A DNA stretch of 64,000 nucleotides, taken from Sporodiniella umbellata (lineage: Eukaryota; Mucoromycota; Mucoromycetes; Mucorales; Rhizopodaceae). Where the stretch lies: assembly GCA_025677835.1 (NCBI GenBank), contig JAIXMR010000061.1, positions 89,592-153,591 of the forward strand, read 5' to 3'. Positions 32,737 to 46,253 of this stretch are shown piece after piece (position 1 is the first letter of the stretch; every line of letters starts with the position of its first letter). The notes beneath the pieces are model-generated. The model saw nothing but the letters and a program-made list of their open reading frames with translations. It was not told the DNA's origin and did no database searches. The translations under genes and the position numbers were made by a program.

Positions 32737-35700
32737 CTATCCTTTGATCATTGATGACAAAAATAAAGACTTGATAATTTTTGGTAGTTCCTTATTTTCT
32801 GTACATATATGCGCATGACTTCCTAGTGCTTTTTTTAATCTAAATAGAAGGTTATTGCGTCTTATTTCATCAATTGTAAATTTCACTTACTGTTCAGCCT
32901 GGTCTTGTAAGCTACCAATAAATATCATTTGAGCCGTTATTCGGTCATCAGCTTTCAGCACTCTTGCAATGTCGTTAGGATGAATATTATATTGGGTAAT
33001 GTTTGCATCAGATAAAACGACTACAAAATAGTCGTCCCCTTCTTCAGAAACAATCTCTTTCATTGAATGTGATGCCGCTCCCAGTGTGTTGTCGCCGCTC
33101 AAACAATATTGTGAGTGTGCTCTCATTTTACTGATAACTTCAAACTCATCTTTCTCTGTTTTTGGATATTTTCCAGGGACAACAAACTCTATATTTGCTC
33201 CATCACCGCTATGCCCTACAATTCTATAAGCGAATTTATGCTCAAAGCCGCGGAAAGACTCCATCAGCATAAGAGCCACCTCCAAGGATCTTTCTAGTCG
33301 ACGGTCATGACTGTTGAAGCGATACATACTAGCAGACAAATCGAACACAAAGTTCATTCTCTTGGGCTTTTCTTGAAACATGCCAAGCTCCGGATCGTCG
33401 TCGCCACGCTTCTTATATATAGCTCTTTCTCCAGTAAGACCTTCCACGCTAATGGTTATTGAAAGTTAAGAACATTTTCTGGGCAAACTATTGTAAAGCT
33501 TACATCTTTTTGTCGTCCAAATCTCCAGAGGACTGATTTTTGAGCCAAACTCTTTCATGTTCCTTTGCCTCGACACTTTCTAAAATAACACGCAGTTCTC
33601 GTACTTCGCGTCTAACATTTTCCATATATTGACTGAATTTCTAAAGTAGTGTGTTAGCCAACTTGTTTTGATAAAGCGAATCTTTACCTCATAGTCAGAT
33701 TGTGTCATATCTAGTTTGGTTAGCATTTTTTCTATAGCTTGCTCATGCTTTTCTCTAAAGTCATATTATATTTTGTTTAATTTTGATATAAATTATTGTA
33801 AGCCTACCTTTGAGCTTCTGTAATTTCTTGTGGCTTCTGTTCTTCAGTTCTCTATAAAAACAAAAGGGTGTACCTTTGTTAAGCAAAAAAAGATGGGTGT
33901 GATATTATTCTTTTAAAAGATTACCAATCGCAAGTTGTCTAAATCCTCAAAGCTGGCTTCTTGGCGGCCATTCTCGTTCATATTGATACCAGAGCTACCA
34001 CCAGATCCTCCTTCTCCACCAGACCCTCCTCCACCAGATCCTCCTTCTCCGCCGGATCCTGACCCTCCTTCTCCACCGTCTCCCTCTCCGCCTGAGCCTT
34101 TGCCTTGGTTGCCTGATTGATCTTCTTTATTACCCTCTGTCTCAATTTGCTCATATAATTCGTTCAGCTGTATATTCTAATCAAAGGTTATCTAAAACTG
34201 AATCAACTAAATAATTTGCTTACATCTTCAGTTGTTTCGTAAATGACAGATAATGCCTGCTGATCAACACCAACCATCTGCTTCCAAGTCTGTGCGGCAT
34301 TATATATTTCGTTAGGACTCACTTGCCATACGCGTACAGTTCCTGCATTGTCCATCGTAACAAGGTTTCCATTGGTAAGCTCGCACATAGTGGCTACATG
34401 TCTTTCCACTTGAAACTGACTGTAAACAGGGGTTTCCCCAAAGCCAACAATAGACACTGGAAATTTGATTCTCCAAATTTGACCGGTCAAAGGGTTAAGT
34501 AAATCCAAGCGGCTTTCAGCACGCCCATCAGTTGGAGCCTCAATCATAGCAAGTTGATGGCTGTGTGATAAATACAGTGTAGATCCTTTGATTTTCTGGT
34601 TTGTCTGCGAGTTCTTTTGATTTTTAAAGTAAGATAAAACACGGATAGCATTGTTGTTTTTCAAAAATTCAGCTGAATTACATCCCTCCAATATCGATGC
34701 ATACTTTTCAAAGTTTGTACTACTAGCCATTTTTACACCAGGTTGGAATTCTTGAATAAACAAGCGGTTCAAAGGGTCAACGATATTACCGTCCTTTCCA
34801 AGTACCTGTATAGGCTCAACTGTATTAGGCACATTACTAGAATCAGGATACACTGCGTAAACATTAGTGTCTCGGCTACCGTTGACAATCCAAAACAAAG
34901 GCTCAATGACATGAAGTCGATTTATACGAACAGGTAGTGTTATGGTAGTCTGTGTAGAATTGTTGAAGTTGAGAACGGCTATGTTGGCTCTATCTTCTTG
35001 ATAGAATATGAGAATTCCTGATGCTGCTAGGCTAGTATCCATGACTGAATTGATTGGGTCCAACCCCCTAATGACTGACGATACAACTTTCTTTTTGTTA
35101 AAGTCACAGCACAACAGCTCATTGTTTGATGGGTTATGAAGAGTTATATATTTAACTGAGTCACTTTTTGTCTCGCGAACAACTGCAATACGAAGTCGAG
35201 GGGGAGCGCGCTGAAGTGGAAAGTACTCGTAAAGGTCCAGACTGTCTACTTTCTTGTGATTGGGATGGATGCGATGGAGCGTGACTGGATTGGTAGTTAC
35301 AATAAACAAGGTACCGTCATCAATTGAAGCGATATCTAAAGCTTCTCCTCGAGTAGGAATATCGAAAGTATATAGTTGTTCAGAAAATACAGTAGATCGA
35401 CCCTCCCTACGTTCAAGATCTTGCCAGTTTTTGTCAATTGAAATGTCCCAGCCTCCTCGAATAGCGATGGACTCTACTTCTACTTTAGTTGCTTTTTTTA
35501 TAACCGATGAGGGGGTTCGTTTCCATTCTTCGCATAAAGTAGGGTTTCCTACAGAAATTACATCTCCTAATTGCATAGAAAACTCAGAATCAAGACCAAC
35601 TGGTATACCATGCTTTTCAAAAATTTCAATCACTAGCTCTTTGGAAGTCTGGTCATATTGATCGAAATCAAAGACGTTTTGTAAAATCTTGGAAATTCCT

Positions 35701-38700
35701 TCTTGAGGATAGTTTTGCAGATGTAGCACAATGTTGACCAGTTCACGTGTGGAATAAGGATAAGAAATAAGACCTTCATCAGTCAGCTTTCTTAGGTCGG
35801 TAAAGGCGTTTGATAACTTTTTGAGAAGATCTTCTGACACTTGAGGCCCATACTTTTTTAATAGAAACATCTCAGAGTTCATATCAGGATTATCTACAGC
35901 GTGGCAGCTAAAAACGTCACCTATCTCGCGGTAAAAATCATTGCCCAAGAAAGGGTATCCTGGCCGATTAGCCAGAACTAACATACGGAAGTTTGGGTGA
36001 ATCAAAATGTAGTTTTCGCTTTCTTGAATATCTGTTTCTTTAGAAATTATTCGGCGACCGTCTCCTAACACCATCTGACCGTCTTCAACCAAGCTCTTTA
36101 GTACAGCTGTAACATAAGTGGGTGCTTTGTCGGCTTCATCTACAACCAAAATTGTACCGTCACGAACAGCCTTTACTAAAGGTGAGTCTTCGTATACCAG
36201 AACACCTCCAGAAATAGCAGGCGTTGTTGTCAAACTCTGGACTGTGCTGTCACGATGCAATTGAATATATTCGCGAGGAAGCTGAAGAAGCTGCAAAAAG
36301 TAGTCAGCCAATTTGTTTTTTCCCACCCCTTGATTGCCAATAAGTAAGAGATGATCGCCCAACTGATAATCCTTGAGCATCTCACGTAAAATCTCATTGT
36401 GTGCAGGGTTCTCGTGGAACACGACATTTGGGATCAACATTGGGTCACCACCTTGGAATATAGGCTCAACAATGCCGCCAATACTAATTTCTCTATTAGA
36501 AAGGGTCTCAATCACAAAGTTGTTTGAAACAATTGGAGGAGGGTGAATGCCATTAACAATCAAAAGACTATGAAGAGCCTCACGAGCAGTGCTTGGCATA
36601 AAGCGGGAAAGGGCAGCCTTGTTGATAGCAACATATAGACTTTCATTTTCAAAGTAAGAAAGTCTTCGGCATATACGAATCAGTTGGCGAGTAGATAAAG
36701 CGCTAGAGATCATGCGAATAGTATCATCCTTATCGCGACGAAGACGACGAGCAAAAGCTAAAAGCTGACTAAGTCTGTCTTGATCTACACCAGGAGATAA
36801 GGCACTTAAAACCTCTTGCTCTTCTTTAGAAGGAAGCGAGTCGACAACAATAAATTGGAACATTGACAAAATCTCAGAGCTTAACCAAGAGCCAGGCCTT
36901 GAGTCGCCTTGACCACTTGCCTTGGCTAAAGCGATTATACGAAATGAAGGATGTATAGGAATAAGCCGCTTTTCCCACAGCTCTTCCTTAGATGATTTTT
37001 TCAAAAGCTTTTGATAGCGGTTAGCATTGATAAGGCGAGTACCGTCAGGCAATTGCGTCTCTCTATCTGAGCACAGACGCTGCAGCGTGTTTAACGTCCC
37101 ATATGAAAGCGCATCAATACCATCCAAGACAGCCAATCGACCAAGAATAGCAGCTTCTACAAGAAGCGAGTTTTCCCATATAGTATCGCCCTTTATAGTA
37201 GTCGAGCGGCGTTGCAGAAGATCTCTCGAAGACATATCTCGGTAAAGCGGGATGTAGTCAATGGTATAGCCTAAGCGTCGTGCAAATTGTCTAACAAGTG
37301 CAGATTTTCCAACACCTTTTTGTGTTCCTAAAAGACACATGTCTCTATTGCCAGCATGTAAGAGAACCATAGAAGATATGATTTCTTGATGGTATGGCGT
37401 TTCTACAAAATATTCAGCTGGACTAAAAGGAGCAGGACCACACTGAACAAGCATATCTGTAACATGATGATCTGTAAAAGTAAAAGACGCCATGGCATTA
37501 TGTGCGCTATGCTTTTTATCTACAGATGTTCTACAGGAGTGGGGGCGAACTTCAGTCAATACGTATCCAGATGGTGTCTGTCTGGCTTCCATATGGGCCT
37601 CAACAATAGCAGATTTTATACCAAAGCGTCTATAGGCGGACTCAATTACGCTCAATTGTTCGAGATCGCATGTAGGTAAAAGTGGGTAAGGGTATAAAAT
37701 GTCCAAAAGAAATCGAGGGTGTATTTGAGGCGCAAGAGACAGCAAGCTTGCCAAGCTTTCAATAGCCATAGGGAATTCAGGTACTTCTATTTCGCGAATG
37801 ACTTTTTTGTTGTTGTTTGTTTGAGTACCCAATACCAAGCTGACAGATACCAATCTTTCAATAATTTCTATAGATACCCTATTGTTGTTGACAAGCCTAA
37901 CTATTTGCTTTACTTGGGTAGCAAACTCGGGTGCCCTTATATCTCTACTTTGAAATCTTGACCGAAGTGGAGGATCGAGTGGATATCCAACATAAGGGGG
38001 CACAGGAAGACCTAGTTAGAGTTTAGTCGTCTTTTTTAAGTGTTTTTTTGCTTGTTGATATACCTAAAGCGAAAACTAGAAATCTAGGGTCTACTTTCTC
38101 AAATTTGGTATTCTTATTGTCAACAAGATCCTTAGTTGTTAAAAAGCGCCCATCGTCCAGAGCCATTTCTCTATTTTCTAACAAGTTGTTCAATATGGGC
38201 AAGACATTTCTTTCAGCTTTCTCAATTCCATCCAAAACCAGAATACGACCATGAATAGCGGCTCTGACTGCTGCCTGATCCACATAAAACGATGTACTAT
38301 CTTTAAGCTCCCTTCTTTGTTTTAAGTCTGCATCTGTGACGTCTTTAGATAGCGCTACATATTCAATCCTTGAATACATATAAACCTGTTAGCATTTTTC
38401 TCTTTCTGTAACGTTAAGTTTGAGCATTACTCTCTCTGTGTCATTTCTGCGTATTTCATAACGATATTACGACGCAGCGGTCCTGGAGGGCCTAATAAAA
38501 ACACGTCTTGGCCCAGCTATTTATTATCAGAATATGTTTCGTCTTTTTTTCTGCTCACCTTATCTTTTTGCATAATCCATCTCAAATGTCTCAATATATC
38601 CTAAGTGTTTGATAAGGTGACTGGGATATAAATCTAAGATGACTTTGTACCTGAGATCCCTCATAAAACGATCCTTGAACCTCTGGTACTAATTCTGGAT

Positions 38701-38919
38701 TTTTGGGAGGATAAACTTTTAACTCTACATCGCCAATGCGAACTGATTTTATTCCAACTATATGAAATGAAGGCTTGAATAAGCAGTACAGGACGATATA
38801 CCTTTACCTTCTTGAATTATGTCCTCTTCTTCGGAATCAGACCAACCAGCACGAGAGGGATCTAATGTCGCACCGAGCTGTTTCAATCGTCTTTTTGCCT
38901 TTTGGTTTTGAGAGTTCAT
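32737..38919 (-). CDS. VWA8: VWA8 homologue: AAA+ ATPase with C-terminal VWA domain
   Basis: Large AAA+ ATPase of the midasin-like/MoxR branch; animal VWA8 is mitochondrial and of unclear function. Twelve exons summing to 5601 nt (1866 residues; human about 1900): 38919-38808, 38757-38651, 38600-38559, 38516-38431, 38368-38064, 38011-34224, 34176-33925, 33851-33808, 33754-33688, 33640-33504, 33448-32891, 32839-32737. The first P-loop is altered (LLGPPGPLRR, about residue 95, no GK[ST]). The second is GTQKGVGKS (about 445). The third is GNQGVGKNK with Walker B LVVDEADKAP (about 777-845). A Gly/Ser/Glu-rich linker (about 1500-1540) precedes a helical segment and the VWA domain with MIDAS DLSASM (about 1683). 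It ends ELPKIIKSLFLSSMIKG. The N-terminus is basic but no clear presequence is seen; an upstream exon is possible. Confidence 0.92.
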
Positions 38920-41629
38920 GGACAACAAATTCAAAAGAAGAAACTGGACTGAATGGCCTTAAACTTTTTTAAGTTTTTATATTTTAAGTTTAGTCATCCA
39001 AAATGATTTTGCAGAGCTCGATAAAAGAACTCCCCGCATTTATCGATTTGAAGCTCAGTAGATAATTGAAAAAGGTTTGTAATCAGTTGATCGCATGAGA
39101 ATTATTGCTTGACATCAACCAACCCAATAAATCTCACCTTGATCAACCGTACTGTAAAGCATGGATATGTATTTCAAGTCCCGGATAGTCTGCTATGAGG
39201 CATTTTTACTTAGATGACGACATAGGTAATCTCTTGCAATATACAGGAAAAACTGCCTTCGAAGCCTTTTTTAATCGAACTTTCATATTTCCTATACTTG
39301 GTGAGCACAAATTAAAGCGTCTGTATATTTCAGTGCTGAGTCCCTTTACAAAAAGTAAAACAGCTGGCTTTGAATTTGAAGTCCTGCAGAAAAACATTGT
39401 GTTAAACAATAATGTTGATTGATACAAAAAGTCGTATTTAGATTGAATGAGCCTTGTTCGTTTTTACATACCTCTTCTTGGCGGCTTATTTGGTATATAT
39501 AGAAAGCGAAGGCTTCAATCTTCATTCGATTCTTTTTTTTTTTTCTTGATTATGTGTGTTTTGTTTTTACAACCATTTAAATAGAATTGCAATTTTCTAC
39601 AGCGATGGCCAAGAACATATTGTTAGTGAACATGGAGTTGAACCAATGAATTTTTCGTTGATGAAGTTTTTTTTTTAATGAAACAATAAGTTCTTGTGTT
39701 CATCTTCTACACAATAAACCTCCAGAGCGGCCTCCTAAACATATTTTGTATACAACTGTGAATGATAAGAATACTGTATCTGGCTGTAGGGACTTATGTA
39801 TTAAGAGACTTTATAAATTTTACTCAGATGACGAAAAAATTGGGTTAGCTTCGTAGTTAATTTTGAACTATGTTAATGAAAACCCCTCTACTGCATTAGC
39901 TGTAGTGGTAGAAAACCTGATAGAAAATTTTATAGAGAGTAACGTTTTTTTGGACTGTTATTTATAACTTCACAACGATATATTTTGACCTACCTATTAA
40001 CAAGTACAATTTCAACCTGTGAAAAGAGACAGTGAAAAAAATTCAGCAAAGATATGATTGGGCTCAAAAGCGATAATAAACTAGTTTGGGCTTTACAACC
40101 AACTGTATCTTTCTAGATGAGTCGGCCTTTCATGTTGGTCAAAGAAAGGAATTTCTACAATAGTTACTCCGTCTATGACTGAAGCAAAAGCAATATCAGT
40201 TTTAGGTGCAATATCTGCCACCGGTCTAATCAATGCTAGTTTCTGACTCCACACTCATTTCGCAAAGAGATACAGCCTTTTTTTAGCATTGAAACCGGAC
40301 AACTGTCAGCACAGTAATCAAAAATATTTGAGAAATACTTATAAATATGAGCTGTTCAAGTCCACATGAAGGACGCTGTAATTCAAAGAAAACAAGAAAC
40401 CCAAAAAGCGACTAAACCTCAAATACGAGCAAGTTTTGAATGTTGATGTATATTTCGAAAAAACTTTGGCTTTTTAGAAGTAGCCATATATACTAGAAGG
40501 AAAGAGCCAAAATTGATATTGAGTGTTGAAATGCGCATGAAATGTTTCCCCTTAAAAGAAGCAACAGTCATCAAAACCCATTGTCACTTTGATAAGTCCT
40601 GTTTACATGATTGACTATATGATACGTCTCAAGCTTGATAGAGACTCAGCCAGTGCCGAATTACAAACCTTGCAGTTGTCGAAAAAGGAAAAAAAGTTTT
40701 CCAAAGTAGTTGCTGCATTTGTCAATAGCCCTCCACCTGTGTTTCTTGATGAAAACATCAATGGAGATAGGCTTTGTTCAAGATGTATTAGTTCAACTTG
40801 TTTGACGATACCAACCAGGGCATATACTTTTGGTGAATGAATGGGTTAATATTCGAAGCCAAACATTTGTGCAGCAATATGCAGTCTGAAATTTTCATTA
40901 CCAAGATCATGTATCGTAAGTGGTGAGGAAGTTTAGGATATGGCGAAGTTAAACCTACTGCGCGAGAAAATGGCCATGACTTGGTGTGCCAAGATCTTGT
41001 CAAGACGACAACTTTTTGCAAGAACACTGTTTTGGTCTCTTTTACTAGGGATAACAGAAATGGCACTGCCCTTCATTTTCATAGCTACAGTAGTGCCTTT
41101 TGGCGACCGTTGTTAATCACCTTATATTTGGAGACTACCGATTCCGAATTTTCCACTGATTTGATTAGGTGCAAAACTAAAGACCAGACATGCACTCAAC
41201 CCTACGCTTGTATAAAAATATAAACAAGAAGCGCAAATCGGCTTCTTGACCTATTGGAGCTTGAAAAAAGTAAGACGTAGTACTAAAGAGTGCTTCATAT
41301 ATAATCAGTATGGGGCTTTATGTTGGCAAAAGCAAAAAAACATAAACTTCAGCTCAGTTCCTATCTATAGCTCGAAAGGTTTGTTGTCAGCTTATTTGAA
41401 ATAAATACATGATACATTTCCAAGAAAAGCACGTGTGTGTTGTCTTATTTCTTTGATTGAATGGCCATTCCCTCACAAATATCATTAGTGGACAAGTTTT
41501 AAGCACCACAAAACTGTCGGAACTCAATGAACTGACTATGCCTTGGCCGAGTATCCACCAGATTACTTGGACATACATTTTTTGGAGGTTTTTCTGCTTA
41601 AAATCTAAACCAAAAAAAAAACTAATTGT
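38920..41629. other. 2.7 kb region of decayed sequence between VWA8 and the REX1-B-like gene
   Basis: No intact gene. Reading frames with coding-like composition are scattered and broken: 39195-39422 (+, 75 codons), 40589-40840 (+, 83 codons, with LSKKEKKFSKVVAAFVNSPP), 40981-41223 (+, 80 codons, with ETTDSEFSTDLIRCKTKDQ), and a transposase remnant listed separately. The mix of frames suggests a dumping ground of old mobile or lineage-specific sequences. The VWA8 promoter is at the left end. Confidence 0.5.
39800..40330 (+). mobile_element. Degenerate Tc1/mariner (IS630-type) DDE transposase remnant
   Basis: At 40101-40157 the + strand reads NCIFLDESAFHVGQRKEF, the catalytic-Asp block of Tc1/IS630 transposases (usual form NCVFxDESGFxxxxRR). 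After a stop and frame change it continues as VTPSMTEAKAISVLGAISA, the family's V-PT-x-A-x-SILGAI block, followed by TGLINASF. Just upstream, weak matches such as a WAQKR-like segment fit the linker before the first Asp. At least two frame changes and several stops make it inactive. I could not find terminal inverted repeats or a TA duplication by eye, so the ends are arbitrary. Confidence 0.6.
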
Positions 41630-42265
41630 ATGTCCAATCCAACTTTAGAACAAAACGAGCTTCTCTCAAAACAGCTGCAAAGCATATTTAAATCTCAAAA
41701 TACACGAAATGAGCTTTATCAAGAGTTTGACATGTAAGATTGATTTACAATCTTTCTTACGCTAATGATAAAACAGTGCTTTTAAAGATTATGTGAAAGG
41801 AAGCTGCCCAGCCGATCAGTATCATTCAATTTGCAGAATTGTGACAGAAGGCTTTCAAGAAGTTTCCCATGAAATTCAAACTATAGAAAAAAGTCTATCA
41901 AACTCAATGCTGGCGCGTATAGTGAGAGACTTGCAAGAAGCAGAGCGAACTAAACTACAAGAGGTTTTTTTTAGTTTTTTTTAATTTATTATTATTTTCT
42001 TTTGGGTTTGTTTGATTCTAACTGGTTTGCAGACTGTTCAAATTCAAATTCTGACAATTCAATCAAAGGAAACAGACAAAGATTATGATGAAACAATTCA
42101 CAATCATCAAGAAAAGTAAATACACATATATACTTAAAGCATTCTGCACCTTTCTTATTTAAAAACATATATAACTATAGACTGAAAGAAACTCTCGAAA
42201 AAATTCAAGATACGATGGACGAGTTAAGAGAAGAAATGGCGGGTCTTGCTTCACTTGTTTGTTGA
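41630..42265 (+). CDS. REX1-B-domain protein (required for excision 1-B family)
   Basis: Small helical protein of 152 residues from four exons: 41630-41733, 41777-41963, 42033-42115, 42181-42265 (459 nt). The pattern QYHSICRIVTEGFQEVSHEI, then IVRDLQEAERTKLQETVQIQ, fits the REX1-B domain (algal Rex1-B, human REX1BD/C19orf60), named from a DNA-repair mutant in Chlamydomonas; the molecular role is unknown. The C-terminal third is a coiled coil (KETLEKIQDTMDELREEM). Intron 2 starts GTTTTTTTTA rather than GTAAGT, and the frame plus the family's EAERxKL-T-x-LQ spacing require that donor. The other introns are ordinary. The start ATG is the first in frame after an A-run. Family assignment is from pattern memory and moderately sure. 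Confidence 0.72.
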
Positions 42266-43997
42266 AGTAAACTTAATACACCGGTCAAACTTTTATTTAT
42301 AAAAATGAAATGACGGCCAGGTCTTTTTATCAGGTAAAAGGACCTTATTCATCTAGTAGCTACAAAAGATCAGGGTGTAACACTATATGAATACAGAAAA
42401 TATGTGGTGAGCACAACATGCGCTAAAATAAAGCCAGTAAACTTTTATTAGCTTACTTTCTCACTATCAACATGCACATGTCCTTACACTTCAAAAAATA
42501 CCCTTTGGGTTGTGACCCTTCATATGCATTCTAGCATTTTGACTTCGAAAGCTATAGTGGGTTGTTCAAGACGTATGATACGAATAGAAGCCTCAGCCTT
42601 GAGCCGACATACACCTAGAAGTTTATCCAGGATGCTCCCACCGTTCGCTACTTACTGCGTATCAACAATATTAGAGTTTTGGGGTGCCTTGACAGAAACG
42701 TTTAAGAGTACTTGTTTGGCCTATTCATCTCAAAAAAAAACATACTAGTATACTTCGTTTACTGATGTCTGTGCATGAGGTATCACCTTATCAGCTCAAC
42801 ACTACTACATTTATTGAGCGTCGATACTTACTACATTCATTGAGCATCGATACTTACTACATTCATTGAGCATCGATACTTACTACATTTTGTATATTCC
42901 CTGGCTCCAAACCTTTAATTTTCTCATAATTAGTGTCTAAACCAGCACTCAACCATTTTATCATAAACACCTCCGCTTTTATAGTATTATACAAATATTA
43001 TGTAGACAAATACCCCATATTAATTTTTTCAGCTTTTTTTGTGATACATCTTCTGCTCAATTACACATAAGACCCAATACACACACACACACAGATAGAT
43101 ATATATATGTTAACATGCCTGGCCAAAAAAATAAATTGTTGTTGTCGTTTCTGCTCTCATTATGTAGTTTATACGTTTTCACATTCCTCCCCGGGAACGA
43201 CATCGCTGGCTCAGACTATCGTCTGAGACAAATCCAACACTTTTTCTAACACCTGGTCATCATTGAGGGAAGAGAGACAGCTCGCTTTTTTGCATACATA
43301 TGTTGGTTTTTATCAACATTAGTCTTACCATCTACATTAGCTTAAAAATTAACATCATTAATACCAAGGGTGTATGATCCTCTCACTTTGAGAGCTACCA
43401 CGCACTTCAATTTAGCCTGCGCATAGTGTATAGCCCTTTGATCCAATACGAAGCACCTTCACTGTAGCAAATGGCAATAAAACTATCCTATTTCCAAACT
43501 CCTCAAGTATAGTGTATTATATGTTGCTTATACTTTTTCAAAACCACGCCCCTTTTCCGCTTTGTTTTGATAGCTTATGGCCTATCAAAAAAAGACAAGT
43601 AGGATATTTTTACTTTTGCTTACCGCACACACCTATTCCTTGGAAAGCTATGGCAGTACAGGTTTTTTTTTTATATCCCAAAAGACCTATGACTGAATAC
43701 AACAGACACTTTATATTGCCTTCTCAGTAAACTGCTGCAAAGAAATAAAGATAGTGAACAACATTCCAAAGAGCGCATACAGACTACTACGCTCCATATG
43801 TAGTATGGTGTGTCTAATCATATCTATAAGCCAAAATGAGGTTTCTCAAGTTTACATCCCGACTGTTTGGTTTCCATTTTAGGTAAAAGATGGATAATCT
43901 CATCTTTTTTTTTATTATTATTCCTTATTTAAAGCAAACGCTAAAGCATTTGATGATATACAAACTTGCTTTTTTTTTCCTCCCCCTACTCTAATCT
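42266..43997. other. Intergenic region upstream of LYS4
   Basis: 1.7 kb with a 26-bp tandem repeat (listed), a CA/TA microsatellite near 43076-43110, and short frames only. The minus strand at about 42530-42735 reads VLLNVSVKAPQNSNIVDTQ, a stop, then RLKAEASIRIIRLEQPTIAF, which looks like a broken coding fragment of unknown family. The LYS4 promoter is at the right end. Confidence 0.5.
42804..42889. repeat. Tandem repeat, 26-bp unit, three full copies plus eight bases
   Basis: Copies at 42804-42829, 42830-42855 and 42856-42881, then a partial copy to 42889. Copies 2 and 3 are identical; copy 1 differs at two positions (C to T at 42812 and A to G at 42820). The unit contains ATTGAGCATCGAT. 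Read directly from the sequence; function unknown. Confidence 0.92.
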
Positions 43998-46129
43998 ATG
44001 ATTTCAGCTATTTACAGAGCCAATTGTGCCAAAAGGCTCTCCCCTATCTTTCAGCACCGAACGTATGCTACAGATACCCAAAATTTGATAGAGAAAATAG
44101 TTCAGAAATATGCATTAGATTTACCCAAAAATCATCAGGTTAAGAGTGGTGATTATGTAACAATCCGACCACACCACGTTCTCACACATGACAATACGGG
44201 TGCTGTGATTCCAAAGTAAGCTACCATGAAATGTTGACGAGTACATATTAAAGAAAACCATAACCTAGGTTCAAGTCGATTGGTGCAACAAAGATCTTTG
44301 ACCCCAAGCAACCGGTTTATGCATTAGATCATGATGTTCAGAACAAGACAGAGAAAAACATTCAAAAGTATGCTAATATTGAATCATGGGGCAAGCAACA
44401 CGGTGTGGACTTTTACCCTGCTGGTCGAGGAATTGGTCACCAAGTGATGATTGAAGAGGGCTATGCATTTCCCAACACACTAACCGTGGCCTCAGATTCC
44501 CACTCCAACATGTATGGTGGTATTGGGTCTTTGGGTACACCTATTGTCAGAACAGATGCTGCTGCTATTTGGGCCACAGGCCGTACCTGGTGGCAGATTC
44601 CACCTGTTGTCAAAGTGCTGTTAGAAGGCAGACTTCCCCCTGGCGTTACAGGAAAAGATGTTATCATCACACTGTGCGGTCTTTTTAACAAGGATCAAGT
44701 TCTTAATACAGCGATAGAGTTTCATGGCGAAGGTTTGAAAAGTCTTACGGTGGAGGATAGATTATCGATAGCCAACATGACTACCGAATGGGGTGCTCTT
44801 GCTGGTGTCTTTCCTGTAGATGAAGCTACCATTGATTATCTAAGAAAAAGACAAAGACGGTTAGAAATCACCAGATTTGAGAACAAAAACTTAGATAAGC
44901 TTGAAAAAGGGCAAACGTTTATTCATCCACGTATTAACGACAAGACTATCCAATCTTTAATTGACAACCCAATCGTCTCTTCTCCAAAAGCCATTTATTC
45001 AAAAACCCTGAGTCTGGATCTCTCTACACTCTCACCTCATGTCTCTGGACCTAACTCTGTAAAGACTGCTACACCCTTGAACGATTTACAGAATCAAGAT
45101 ATCAAAATCAACAAAGCCTATTTAGTGTCCTGTGTCAATTCTCGTGCAGGAGATTTGAAAGAAGCTGCCAATGTCCTCAGAGGCCAGAAGATCAAAGAAG
45201 GTGTTGAATTTTATGTGGCTGCAGCTAGCTCTGAAGTACAGAAAGAAGCTCAGGAAGCTGGTGACTGGGACGCGCTTATCAAGGCTGGTGCTAAAACTTT
45301 ACCAGCTGGCTGCGGCCCCTGTGTAGGATTAGGAACAGGTCTTCTTAAAGATGGCGAAGTTGGCATCTCTGCAACCAATCGTAACTTTAAAGGTCGTATG
45401 GGCTCACCCAGTGCCCTAGCTTATTTGGCTTCACCAGCCGTTGTTGCAGCCTCTGCATTGACTGGCAAAATTTCGGGACCTGCTAGACAAACAAACTACC
45501 AAAAGCCTCACTTTAGTATTTCAACACATTCTTCCATTTGTTCCAGTACCCAAAGCTCATCTCAACCAGAAGTCCTACCTCGTTTCCCTTCTGTCATTTG
45601 TGGTGAAATCATTTTCTGTCATGCCGACAACTTGAACACAGATGGTATATATCCCGGCAAATACACTTACAATGACGATATGACTACTGAAGACATGAAA
45701 AAAGTGGTTATGGAGAACTACGACCCTGAGTTTGTCAATTTAGTTCAGCCAGGTGATGTGCTTGTTGGCGGCTTTAACTTTGGTACAGGGTCTTCTCGCG
45801 AACAAGCAGCAACGGCCATCAAGTCTCGAGGTATACAAATCATGGTTGCTGGCTCTTACTCTGATATCTTTAAACGCAACTCTGTAAACAATGCGCTTTT
45901 GCTGATAGAAAGTCCAGAGTTGGTAAATGATTTGAAGCAACACGTTGGTACATCCGCACTATCTAAGCGCACTGGGTGGAAAGTAGATATCCATGTTGCA
46001 GAAGGCAAAGTCAAGGTTCGAAAAGAGAATGGCCAAGAAAAGCTATACAAAGTAGGTGCTTTAGGTAAAAGCGTACAAGAGATATGGTTAGCAAACGGCC
46101 TTGAAGGCTGGGTCAAGGAGCGTCTATAA
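43998..46129 (+). CDS. LYS4: Homoaconitase, mitochondrial (alpha-aminoadipate lysine pathway)
   Basis: Converts homocitrate or cis-homoaconitate to homoisocitrate in fungal lysine synthesis, in the mitochondrial matrix. Two exons, 43998-44215 and 44269-46129 (692 codons). A basic presequence ([20 protein letters not shown]) is followed by a conserved [20 protein letters not shown]. Fe-S ligands: Cys in [16 protein letters not shown] and the pair in [14 protein letters not shown]. Further aconitase-family words are [31 protein letters not shown], and the swivel-domain loop [15 protein letters not shown], which recognises the substrate carboxylate. The length matches yeast Lys4. RBM18 follows on the same strand, its ATG 124 nt from the LYS4 stop. 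Intact. Confidence 0.95.
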
Positions 46130-46253
46130 AGTAACTCCAATCAAAATAAATTCATTTGCATTTTCCATAAAAGAACCTGATTGGTCGTATTGTTTTTCGT
46201 TCGATATTTTCCTCATTTTTGTTTACGCTCGTTTCTTTTTCTACTTTTCTTTG

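Noticed and set aside
42530..42735. Minus-strand coding-like pieces (VLLNVSVKAPQNSNIVDTQ / RLKAEASIRIIRLEQPTIAF)
   Set aside because: Attractive composition but a stop between the pieces, no start and no family match; kept only as a note in the intergenic entry.
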